Shown here one piece after another: positions 23,919-31,861 of a stretch of DNA of 47,992 nt. Origin of the DNA: Croceibacterium_A sp044506885. Its GTDB lineage: Bacteria; Pseudomonadota; Alphaproteobacteria; Sphingomonadales; Sphingomonadaceae. The stretch lies in the NCBI GenBank assembly GCA_044506885.1, contig JBIQKC010000023.1, forward strand, positions 1 to 47,992. Reading direction: 5' to 3'. The translations under genes were made by a program, and so were the position numbers. The notes below the pieces were generated by a model. The model saw nothing but the letters and a program-made list of their open reading frames with translations. It searched no databases and was not told the origin of the DNA. Every line of letters starts with the position of its first letter. Within the stretch, counting starts at the first letter, position 1.

Positions 23919-24230
23919 TCAACCCTCGCCCCGCTGTGAGAACCCAAGCCGGAATTGCGTCAGCTTGCGTAGCACGACCGGCTCCCCCGGAGGACCGTCG
24001 AGCGCCTGCTCGGCAAGATCGACCAGATCGGGGATGTGGAAGCTCGCGCCCAGGCCCTTGAGGCGCAGGGCCGCGACTTCCCAGTTGCCGTCGCAGCGCG
24101 CCCGCGCAAGCAGGTCCACCTGCTGATCGAGGCTTTCGACGAAGGCCGCGCGCAATTCGGCCAGCAACGCGCCGTCATCCCCGGCCGCGGCGGCGAGGTT
24201 CGCATCGAAGTTGACGACTTCCTGCGCCAT
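23919..24230 (-). CDS. HPt-like domain protein without the phospho-accepting histidine
   Basis: The 103-residue single-domain protein has the helical pattern of histidine phosphotransfer domains: 'NFDANLAAAAGDDGALLAEL', 'AFVESLDQQVDLL', 'NWEVAALRLKGLGASFHIPDL' and a final helix. In HPt proteins the core is H-x-L-K-G; here it is Leu55-Arg-Leu-Lys-Gly59, so the phosphorylatable His is a Leu. It is therefore unlikely to carry phosphate and may bind response regulators or the neighbouring kinase-like protein in a fixed state. ATG 24230 is 69 bp from the divergent coiled-coil gene. It heads the same-strand series ending with the kinase-like gene. Confidence 0.7.
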   Translation of the reverse strand: MAQEVVNFDANLAAAAGDDGALLAELRAAFVESLDQQVDLLARARCDGNWEVAALRLKGLGASFHIPDLVDLAEQALDGPPGEPVVLRKLTQFRLGFSQRGEG

Positions 24231-24299
24231 CCGCGCCCGATAGTGGATGATGGGTTAAGACGGGGTTTATCCGGCTTCGAGGTGTGATACCTTGAACGG

Positions 24300-26867
24300 A
24301 TGGCACGAAGAGAGAACCTCGTGGCGATCGGCGGCCAGGACCCCGAAGCGCCCGATCTGCCGCCCGGCGAAGAGATTCCGATGGGTGACGGTTATGTGGA
24401 CGACGGCTACGTGGAAGCCGAAACGTTCGACGAGGATCCGCCCGCCTTGCGCTCCAACTGGCTGGCGCCGGCGCTGGCGGTTGTCGCGGCGATTGGATGG
24501 ACCGCGTTTTTCGGCTGGGTTCATCAGCGCACGATCATGGGCGGGGCGAGCGCGGGGGAATGGTCGCAACTGATCGTCGACTGGACGGTCCCGGTGCTGC
24601 TCATCGTCGCGCTGTGGCTGCTCGCGATGCGCAGCAGCCGACGCGAAGCGGTGCGTTTCAACGATGCCGCGCAGGCCCTGTCGCGCGAATCCGCGCTGCT
24701 CGAGCGCAGGCTCTCCGTCGTCAATCGCGAGCTGAGCATGGCGCGCGATTTCATCGCCGCGCAATCGCGCGATCTCGAATCGCTCGGCCGTATCGCCGGC
24801 GACCGGCTTTCCGAACATGCCGAGCGGCTACAGGGCCTAATTCGCGACAACGGCGCGCAAGTCGAAGCGATCGGCCGGGTCAGCTCCACGGCGCTCGCCA
24901 ACATGGACCGGCTGCGCGACGACCTGCCGGTCATTTCCAACTCGGCGCGCGACGTCGCCAGCCAGGTGGGACATGCGGGCGCCGTCGCCAAGAACCAGCT
25001 CGACGAACTCGTCGCGGGGTTCAACCGGCTCAACCAGTTCGGCGAGGCGAGCAGCCGCCAGGTCGCCGCCCTGCGCGGCAAGATCGACGAGGCGCTGGCG
25101 GCGTTCGGAAACCAGGCCGCTCACCTCGAGGAAATCGCCGGCAACCGCTTCGCCGCCCTGGCCGAGCGCAGCGTAGCGTTCCGGGCCGAGCTCGACGGCA
25201 AGGAAGTCGAGGCTTTCGCCGCCATCCGCCGCCGCGCCGATGCGTTGAGCGACGAGCTCGCCAAGGGCCAGGAAGAGATCGAACGGCACGAAAACGCCGT
25301 CCTCGATACGCTCGGCCAGCGCATGGAAGAGCTGCGCGATCATGGCGCACGGCTCAGCGCCTCGTTGCAGGCCGGGCAGAAGGAAGCGGCCGAAGCGTGG
25401 GCCCGCGCCATCGCCGATCTCGAACAGCGGCTGACCGATGCGGTCCAGCGCGTCACCGAAGTCGATCAGAAGGCAATGGACAGCGCGCGCGTGCGGCTGC
25501 TGTCGCTGGGCGAGGAGGCGCGGCGAGTGGACGAGGCGATGGCCGAAAGCCGCGATGCTTTCGATCGCCAGTTCATGCTCCGCTCGACCGAAGCCAGCCG
25601 CCGCGAAACCGAGTTGCTGGCGTCGCTCGAACAGCGGCTGGCGGCATTCGATGCGCAAGTGGCCGAACGCCAGCAGGAACATCTCGCGCATGTCGCCGGG
25701 CTGGCCGAGCGCGGCGACGCGCTGGCGGAGCGGCTAGCCGCGTTGCACGAAGAAATGGAACAGCTTTCGGCGCAGGGCCGCGCGACGCAGGAAGGGCTCG
25801 CCGAAGCTGCGGCGACGCTGGCGGCGCGCCTCGCCGAAAGCCGGGCGACGATCACCGACAGTGGCGCGAGCATCGCGCGGCTCACGGACGACAGCGTGCG
25901 GCTGCTCGAACTGATTCGCGCCAGCGCGGAGCACGGCAACACCGACCTGCCGCAGTCGCTCGCCCAGGCGGAACAGAAGCTCGTCGCCTTCGAGGCCCAG
26001 GCCCATGCGCTTCGCGATCTGATCGCCGATGCCGGCTCGAAGGGAGAGGCGCTTGCCGGCCATGTCGAGGCCGCCCGGCTTAACGGCACGGCGACTTTCG
26101 ACGAGCTGGCCTCGCTCGAAGCGCGGCTTGCGGAACTCGCCCGGCAGTCGGACCAGATCGCCGAAAAGGCGCGCGGCGATCTGCACGAGGCAATCTCCAC
26201 GCTCGAAAACGCATCGACCGAGACGCTATCGGGCCTGCGCGATCATCAGCTCGAGGCGATCCGCGAAATGGCGGAGCGCATCGGCAGCGAGAGCAGCGAA
26301 GCGATCGTGATGACGGTGCGCGCGAACGCGGCAAACGCGATCGCCGAACTGGAGGCGGCGACACTCCAGGCCGGGCATTCCGGCCGCGAAGTGGCGCTGC
26401 AACTGCGCGATCAGCTTGCGGTGGTGAACGAACTGGCCGGCAACCTCGAACGCCGCGTGGCCCATGCGCGCGAGCGCGCCGAGGAGCAGGTCGATCACGA
26501 CTTCACGCGGCGCATGGCGCTGATTACCGAAAGCCTGAATTCGAGCGCGATCGACATTTCCAAGGCCTTCGCCAACGACGTGACCGACACCGCGTGGGCC
26601 AGCTACCTGCGCGGCGACCGCGGCATCTTCGCCCGGCGCGCGGTGCGGCTGCTGGACAACCAGGAGGCGCGCGCGATCGCCGAAATCTACGAAGATGACG
26701 GCGATTTCCGCGAGACGGTCAACCGCTACATCCACGATTTCGAAGCGATGCTGCGCAGCGTGCTGTCGACCCGCGACGGCAATGCAATGGCGGTCACCCT
26801 GCTGTCGTCCGATGTCGGCAAGCTCTACGTCTCGCTGGCGCAGGCAATCGAGCGCTTGCGCTCGTAA
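24300..26867 (+). CDS. Large membrane-anchored coiled-coil protein of unknown function
   Basis: The 855-residue protein has an acidic N-terminus (1-50), two transmembrane helices (about 54-73 and 91-111) and then about 600 residues of uninterrupted heptad-like, Ala/Glu/Arg/Leu-rich sequence (about 120-735) predicted as coiled coil. A compact C-terminal block follows (about 735-855, with 'DTAWASYLRGDRGIFARRAVRLLD' split around a conserved-looking core and 'YIHDFEAML'). The pattern suggests a filament or scaffold anchored in the inner membrane with its rod in the cytoplasm. No HAMP or methyl-accepting motif was seen, and I cannot name a family. It diverges from the HPt-like gene with 69 bp between starts, so shared control is possible. 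Confidence 0.75.
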   Translation: MARRENLVAIGGQDPEAPDLPPGEEIPMGDGYVDDGYVEAETFDEDPPALRSNWLAPALAVVAAIGWTAFFGWVHQRTIMGGASAGEWSQLIVDWTVPVLLIVALWLLAMRSSRREAVRFNDAAQALSRESALLERRLSVVNRELSMARDFIAAQSRDLESLGRIAGDRLSEHAERLQGLIRDNGAQVEAIGRVSSTALANMDRLRDDLPVISNSARDVASQVGHAGAVAKNQLDELVAGFNRLNQFGEASSRQVAALRGKIDEALAAFGNQAAHLEEIAGNRFAALAERSVAFRAELDGKEVEAFAAIRRRADALSDELAKGQEEIERHENAVLDTLGQRMEELRDHGARLSASLQAGQKEAAEAWARAIADLEQRLTDAVQRVTEVDQKAMDSARVRLLSLGEEARRVDEAMAESRDAFDRQFMLRSTEASRRETELLASLEQRLAAFDAQVAERQQEHLAHVAGLAERGDALAERLAALHEEMEQLSAQGRATQEGLAEAAATLAARLAESRATITDSGASIARLTDDSVRLLELIRASAEHGNTDLPQSLAQAEQKLVAFEAQAHALRDLIADAGSKGEALAGHVEAARLNGTATFDELASLEARLAELARQSDQIAEKARGDLHEAISTLENASTETLSGLRDHQLEAIREMAERIGSESSEAIVMTVRANAANAIAELEAATLQAGHSGREVALQLRDQLAVVNELAGNLERRVAHARERAEEQVDHDFTRRMALITESLNSSAIDISKAFANDVTDTAWASYLRGDRGIFARRAVRLLDNQEARAIAEIYEDDGDFRETVNRYIHDFEAMLRSVLSTRDGNAMAVTLLSSDVGKLYVSLAQAIERLRS

Positions 26868-26911
26868 CCGATATGGATATTTTCGATTGACATCGGAACG
26901 CTGATCGGTTA
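26865..26911. repeat. Inverted repeat in the gap between convergent genes
   Basis: taaccgat (26865-26872) pairs exactly with atcggtta (26904-26911) across a 31-bp A/T-richer loop. It spans the stop of the coiled-coil gene and could be a bidirectional terminator. There is no U-tract. Confidence 0.3.
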
Positions 26912-26963
26912 GGATTGTGAGAACTGGCGATGGTGCGATTCGCCGGCGATCCTTCGAAACCTG

Positions 26964-27251
26964 TCAGTTCTCTTCAGCGTAGCCCGGCGGCTGGCCGAAG
27001 ACGTTGATGTCGTCCACCCCGATCCATCCGTTGACGTAGTTGGCGACGTAGAGCGCACAGAGAACGGCGGCGAGCACGGTCGCGCGCATAGCGACCCGGC
27101 CGGGGCGGAAGTTCGCAGGAGCGCTATCCGCCTGGCCCGGTATCTTCTCGATCCCGGCCTCGTCGTGAGTCTTGATGCCGAACGGAAGCAGCATGAACGC
27201 GCTCATCACCCAGAACAGGGCGTAGATCGCCAGTATCGAAGTCCATTTCAT
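26964..27251 (-). CDS. DUF1467 family small membrane protein
   Basis: The 95-residue protein has two transmembrane helices (about 5-25 and 55-73) around a short loop with 'MLLPFGIKTHDEAG', typical of DUF1467. The function is unknown. The ATG at 27251 overlaps the RNase J stop (ATGA). It is the last gene of the long nuo-birA-coaX-rnj block, an arrangement common in alphaproteobacteria. Confidence 0.85.
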   Translation of the reverse strand: MKWTSILAIYALFWVMSAFMLLPFGIKTHDEAGIEKIPGQADSAPANFRPGRVAMRATVLAAVLCALYVANYVNGWIGVDDINVFGQPPGYAEEN

Positions 27252-28888
27252 CGCGGCGGCAAGACCTTCGTTTGCGGCTTCTTTCCCGACCAGCGCTGCG
27301 CCGCGCGGCGCGCAGCAAGACGCGCCGCCTCGCTCATCGCCTCGACATCCCGCGCGCCCTTCAGCTTGCGCAGGGCGTCGGCCACGTCGCGCTCGGCCTC
27401 CGCGACGAATTCGGCGTAGTCTTCGTCGAGCGGCAGGCCGATGCCGTGAACTTGCGCCCCGCCCCGACCGTCGAGCACGACGATTACCAGCCCGTCCCGC
27501 GCCAGCCGCCGCCGGGTGACGATGGCATCGCCGCCAGCCGGAACGATGATGTCGCCGTCGAGCACCAGCCGGCCGACGCGGACTTCGGCCAGCTTGCCGG
27601 GCTTGCCCGGCGCGAGGCGCACGATGTCGCCGTTCTTCTGGAACAGGCAATGCTCGATACCGTTGGTCGCGCCCAGCCGCGCCTGTTCCTGCATGTGGCG
27701 GATTTCGCCGTGGACGGGGACGAGGATGTCGGGGCGAATCCAGCTGTAGATCGCCTCCAGTTCCGGCCTTCCGGGATGGCCGGAAACGTGAATCATGCTC
27801 TGCCGGTCGGTTACCATCGCGATGCCGCGATGGGCGAGAAGGTTCTGCACCCGGCCGATGGCGATCTCGTTGCCGGGGATCTGCCGGCTCGAAAACAGCA
27901 CCACGTCCCCCTCGACGAGGCTGAGGGGATGGTTGTCCTCGGCAATGCGCGCAAGGGCCGCGCGCGGCTCTCCCTGGCCGCCGGTGGCGAGGATCAGAAC
28001 CTCGCCGCGCGGCAAGTGCATCGCGGTGTCGAAATCGACCGGCTCGGGCAGGTCGGCCAGATAGCCGTTATCCTGCGCCACTTCGATGATCCGTTCCAGC
28101 GAGCGGCCGGCAATGCACAGCTTGCGGCCGGTTTCGCGGGCCACGTGGCCGAGCGTCTGCAACCGGGCGACGTTGGATGCGAAAGTGGTGACGAGCACCC
28201 GCTTGCCGGCGTGGCGGCGGACCTCTTCGAGCAGGCCGCGATAAACCGCGCCTTCGGAGCCCGACGGCGCCGGGTTGAACACGTTGGTCGAATCGCACAC
28301 CAGCGCCAGCACGCCTTCGTCGCCGATCGCGGTCAGTTCCTCGTCGGTCGCCGGCTCGCCGATCATCGGCTCTTCGTCGATCTTCCAGTCACCGGTATGG
28401 AATACGCGGCCGAACGGCGTCTCGATCAGCACCGCGTTGCCTTCGGCGATCGAGTGCGCGAGCGGAATGTAGGTGGCCTCGAACGGGCCCAGGCGGAGAC
28501 TGCCGTGCTCGCGTCCGATGACGTTCAACTCGACCTCGTCCACCAGGCCCGCTTCCTCCAGCTTGCGCAGCACAAGATCGGCGGTGAACGGCGTGGCGTA
28601 GAGCGGGACGCCAAGCTCCGCGGCGAAATAGGGCACGGCGCCGATGTGATCCTCGTGCGCGTGGGTGAGCACGATCCCGAGCAGGTCGTCCGCGCGCTCC
28701 TCGATGAACTCGAGATCGGCGAAGAGCAGCTCCGTGCCGGGGTATTCGTTGGCCCCGAAGCTCATGCCCAGATCGACCATCAGCCACTTGCCGCGACAGC
28801 CGTAGAGGTTGACGTTCATGCCGATCTCGCCCGACCCGCCGAGCGCGAGGAACAGTAGCTCGTCCTCCGGTGTGAAGTCCTTTCTCAC
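27248..28888 (-). CDS. rnj: Ribonuclease J
   Basis: The 546-residue metallo-beta-lactamase/beta-CASP nuclease acts in RNA maturation and decay. The zinc motif HAHEDH is at residues 76-81 (LTHAHEDHIGA). Further metal ligands lie in IPLAHSIAEG and VFHTGDWKID, and the beta-CASP block shows LATGGQGEPRAAL and MIHVSGHPGRPEL. The start is GTG at 28888 within the coaX stop (GTGA), giving VRKDFTPEDELLFLALGG. Any longer frame would run through coaX. Confidence 0.96.
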   Translation of the reverse strand: MRKDFTPEDELLFLALGGSGEIGMNVNLYGCRGKWLMVDLGMSFGANEYPGTELLFADLEFIEERADDLLGIVLTHAHEDHIGAVPYFAAELGVPLYATPFTADLVLRKLEEAGLVDEVELNVIGREHGSLRLGPFEATYIPLAHSIAEGNAVLIETPFGRVFHTGDWKIDEEPMIGEPATDEELTAIGDEGVLALVCDSTNVFNPAPSGSEGAVYRGLLEEVRRHAGKRVLVTTFASNVARLQTLGHVARETGRKLCIAGRSLERIIEVAQDNGYLADLPEPVDFDTAMHLPRGEVLILATGGQGEPRAALARIAEDNHPLSLVEGDVVLFSSRQIPGNEIAIGRVQNLLAHRGIAMVTDRQSMIHVSGHPGRPELEAIYSWIRPDILVPVHGEIRHMQEQARLGATNGIEHCLFQKNGDIVRLAPGKPGKLAEVRVGRLVLDGDIIVPAGGDAIVTRRRLARDGLVIVVLDGRGGAQVHGIGLPLDEDYAEFVAEAERDVADALRKLKGARDVEAMSEAARLAARRAAQRWSGKKPQTKVLPPR

Positions 28889-29664
28889 GCCTGGTGCGCC
28901 CTTTCGGCCAGCATCGACAGCCCGTGAAGCGTCAGATCGACGTCCACGGCATCGAAAATCTCCGTGTGGCGGGCAAACAGCAGCGCCAGCCCGCCTGTCG
29001 CCACGACCTTTGCCGGCCGGCCGATTTCGGCGCGCAGTTTCGCGACCAGCCCTTCGATCATCGCCACGTAACCCCAGAACACGCCGATCAGCATCTGATC
29101 CTCGGTATTGCGCCCGATCACCGAAGCGTCGCGCGGCTCCTCTATCGCGACGCGCGGCAGCTTGGCGGTATTCTGCACCAGCGCATCGAGCGAGAGATTT
29201 ATCCCGGCCGCGATGATGCCGCCCTTGTAGGCGCCATTGAAATCGACCACGTCGAAGGTCGTCGCGGTGCCGAAGTCGATCACGATCAGGTCGCCGGAAT
29301 GGGCGGCGTGCGCCGCCATGGCGTTCAGGGCGCGGTCCGCACCGAGCGAGCGCGGCTCGTCCACGTCGATGGGGAAGTCCCACGCCGCCGCGCCTTCTCC
29401 GGCAATCAGCGGTGCGACACCGAAATATTTCTCGCCAAGCACCTCGAAATTATGCCGCGCGCGCGGCACTACCGTGGACACGATCATCCGCGTCACCGCC
29501 TCGCGACCCAGGCCCTCGACCGCGAGAAGCTGTAGCAACCATACGGCGTACTCGTCGCCGGTGCGGCGGGGATCGGTGGCGATGCGCCAGCGCGCGCGAA
29601 TGGCGCCGTTGTCGAACAGCGCAAAGACCACATTGGTGTTGCCGACATCGACCGCGAGCAACAT
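28885..29664 (-). CDS. coaX: Type III pantothenate kinase
   Basis: The 259-residue ASKHA-fold kinase phosphorylates pantothenate, the first step of coenzyme A synthesis, and is not inhibited by CoA in the known family. Motifs: MLLAVDVGNTNVVFALF (ATP site), GADRALNAMAAHA and VIDFGTATTFDVVD. ATG 29664 lies 3 bp after the birA stop. The birA-coaX pair is a common alphaproteobacterial arrangement. Confidence 0.97.
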   Translation of the reverse strand: MLLAVDVGNTNVVFALFDNGAIRARWRIATDPRRTGDEYAVWLLQLLAVEGLGREAVTRMIVSTVVPRARHNFEVLGEKYFGVAPLIAGEGAAAWDFPIDVDEPRSLGADRALNAMAAHAAHSGDLIVIDFGTATTFDVVDFNGAYKGGIIAAGINLSLDALVQNTAKLPRVAIEEPRDASVIGRNTEDQMLIGVFWGYVAMIEGLVAKLRAEIGRPAKVVATGGLALLFARHTEIFDAVDVDLTLHGLSMLAERAHQA

Positions 29665-29667
29665 GGC

Positions 29668-30390
29668 TCAGGCTCCTTCCAGGGTGACGTCGCCCGCATG
29701 GATGACACGCACGCCGCCATCCGCCAAGCGCAGCCGCAAGCCGCCGTCGGCTTCAAGCCCGTCGAAGCGGCCCGAAACCCGTTCCCCGTCCGCCGCGTGC
29801 ACGGCAAGCGGCGAACCGGGCGGATGCGCGGCCGCGAGCCATCGGGCGAACAGCGGTTCGAGCCCGAACTGTCGCCAGCGTTCGAGCTCGCGATCGAAGC
29901 TCGCGGCCAGGTCATGGGCGAATGCATCCCTGTCGGGCGCCGGGCCCATTTCGCGCAGATGGCCGGCGGCGCGCTCGTCCAGCGTCGGGGCCGAGGCGAG
30001 GTTGACGCCAATGCCGATCACCGCCGCATTCCCGGCGCGCTCCAGCAGGATGCCGGCCAGCTTCGCACCGTCGAGCAGCACGTCGTTGGGCCATTTGAGA
30101 CGGAGCGCGACAGGAGCGGGAACGCGGCCGACCAGCGCCTCGTACACCGCCAGCGCGGCCGCGAACGACAGGCTGGGCGCTGCCGGATCCTGCGGCGAGA
30201 GGTTGACGACCGTCGAGCCCATGAAGTTGCCCGGAGCATCGAGCCATGTCCGCCCCTGCCGCCCCCGCCCGGCGTGCTGCCTGTCGGCGACCAGCCAGTA
30301 TCCTTCGGCCACATGCTCGCTCCCACCGAGCCGGGCGAGGAGGTCGGCGCTGGTGGAACCGGTTTCCGGAACGGTGTCGAACCGTGGCAA
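29668..30390 (-). CDS. birA: Biotin-[acetyl-CoA-carboxylase] ligase (no DNA-binding domain)
   Basis: The 240-residue enzyme attaches biotin to the carrier domain of acetyl-CoA carboxylase via biotinyl-AMP. Motifs: ETGSTSADL, the biotinyl-AMP loop GRGRQGRTW, and RLKWPNDVLLDGAKLAGILLE. The N-terminal helix-turn-helix of E. coli BirA is missing, so it should not act as a repressor. The TTG at 30390, one base after the nuoN stop, gives the usual N-terminus (LPRFDTVPETGSTS). An in-frame start at 30426 would overlap nuoN by 35 bp and add Arg/Cys-rich residues unlike the family. Confidence 0.92.
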   Translation of the reverse strand: MPRFDTVPETGSTSADLLARLGGSEHVAEGYWLVADRQHAGRGRQGRTWLDAPGNFMGSTVVNLSPQDPAAPSLSFAAALAVYEALVGRVPAPVALRLKWPNDVLLDGAKLAGILLERAGNAAVIGIGVNLASAPTLDERAAGHLREMGPAPDRDAFAHDLAASFDRELERWRQFGLEPLFARWLAAAHPPGSPLAVHAADGERVSGRFDGLEADGGLRLRLADGGVRVIHAGDVTLEGA

Positions 30391-30391
30391 A

Positions 30392-31861
30392 TCAGGCCAG
30401 CAGGAACAGCGCCGCCGCCGCTCCATCCGCGAACGCGCCGAGCACGCCCGTCAACAGATAGCCGAGCGGCGAGATGACCAGCACGCTGATCGCCAGCAGC
30501 GCCCAGTGCGCCCACCCGCTGCGCCCCCGGATCGTGTCGGCCGGATCGTCGAAGAACATCACCTTGACGATCTTGATGTAATAGAACGCGCCGATCACCG
30601 ATGCGGCGATGCCCAGGAACGCTAGGGCGAGCAAGCCGGCCTCGACCGCCGCCCAGAACACCACCAGCTTGGCCCAGAAGCCCATCAGCGGGGGAATGCC
30701 CGCAAGGCTGAACATCAGCGCCATCAGGCACCAGGCAAGCGCCGGCCGCGTGCGCGAAAGGCCCGCTAAATCGGAAATGGCCTCAAGGGGGTTGCCGTCC
30801 TCGTCCTTCATCATCAGCACGACGACGAAACTGCCGACCGTCATCGGAACATAGACTGCCAGGTAAACGAGCATCGCGCTCACCCCCTCGGCGGTCGCCG
30901 CGGCGAGCCCGATCAGGATGAAGCCGACGTTGTTGATCGACGAATAGGCCAGCAGCCGCTTGATATTGGTCTGGCCGATCGCACCGAGCGCGCCGACCAC
31001 GATCGAGGCCAGCGCGGCGAAGATCACGATCTGCCGCCAGGCGTCGGCCTGCGCGCCGAAGGCTTCCACGGCCACGCGCGCGGTCAATGCCACGGCGGCG
31101 ACTTTCGGCGCGCTGGCGAAGAATGCGGTCACCGGGGTCGGCGCGCCTTCATAGACGTCGGGCGTCCACATGTGGAACGGCACCGCGCTGATCTTGAACG
31201 CCAGGCCCGCGAGCACGAAGACAATGCCGAAGAGCGCCCCGGTCGAGAGGCCGTCACCCGTATCCAGCGCCGCGCGGATGCCGCCGAAGCTCGTCGTGCC
31301 GGTGAAGCCGTAGGTCAGGCTCATGCCGAACAGCAGGATGCCGCTGGCGAGCGCGCCGAGCACGAAGTACTTGAGACCGGCTTCCGCCGAACGCGTATCG
31401 GTGCGCAGGAACGCGGCCAGCACGTAGGCGGCGAGGGAGTTCAGCTCGAGCCCGATGTATAGCGTCAGCAGGTCGGCGGCCGAGACCATGATGCTCATGC
31501 CGAGCGTGGCCAGCAGCACCAGAACCGGATATTCCGCCCGCATCGCGCCGGTTCGCCCGAAGAAAGACGGAGCGACGACCAGCGCCGCGCCGCTGGCGGC
31601 ATAGATCAGCAGCTTGGCGAACCCGGCGAAAGCGTCGCCCCGGAACTGGCCGAAGAACGCCTCCGTATCCGGCCCCGAAGCGCCGGCGCAGACCGCCGGA
31701 GCTACCAGCGCGAAGCACACGGCAAGGACCAGGCAGCCGATCCAGGTGACGACGTTCGCCGCCCTGTCGCCAGCCCAGGCGGCAACCAGCAACAGCACGA
31801 GGCTGCTGAGCGAAAGAACGATTTCCGGTGCGATCAGCGTAAGGGAAGCGGCGAAGTCCAT
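30392..31861 (-). CDS. nuoN: NADH-quinone oxidoreductase subunit N
   Basis: The 489-residue antiporter-like membrane subunit of complex I takes part in proton pumping. It has about 14 hydrophobic helices. Conserved charged residues lie in the 'LYIGLELNSLAAYVL' helix (the key Glu) and in FHMWTPDVYEGAPTPV. The ATG shares one base with the nuoM stop (TGATG). It is the last nuo gene, directly followed by birA. Confidence 0.97.
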   Translation of the reverse strand: MDFAASLTLIAPEIVLSLSSLVLLLVAAWAGDRAANVVTWIGCLVLAVCFALVAPAVCAGASGPDTEAFFGQFRGDAFAGFAKLLIYAASGAALVVAPSFFGRTGAMRAEYPVLVLLATLGMSIMVSAADLLTLYIGLELNSLAAYVLAAFLRTDTRSAEAGLKYFVLGALASGILLFGMSLTYGFTGTTSFGGIRAALDTGDGLSTGALFGIVFVLAGLAFKISAVPFHMWTPDVYEGAPTPVTAFFASAPKVAAVALTARVAVEAFGAQADAWRQIVIFAALASIVVGALGAIGQTNIKRLLAYSSINNVGFILIGLAAATAEGVSAMLVYLAVYVPMTVGSFVVVLMMKDEDGNPLEAISDLAGLSRTRPALAWCLMALMFSLAGIPPLMGFWAKLVVFWAAVEAGLLALAFLGIAASVIGAFYYIKIVKVMFFDDPADTIRGRSGWAHWALLAISVLVISPLGYLLTGVLGAFADGAAAALFLLA

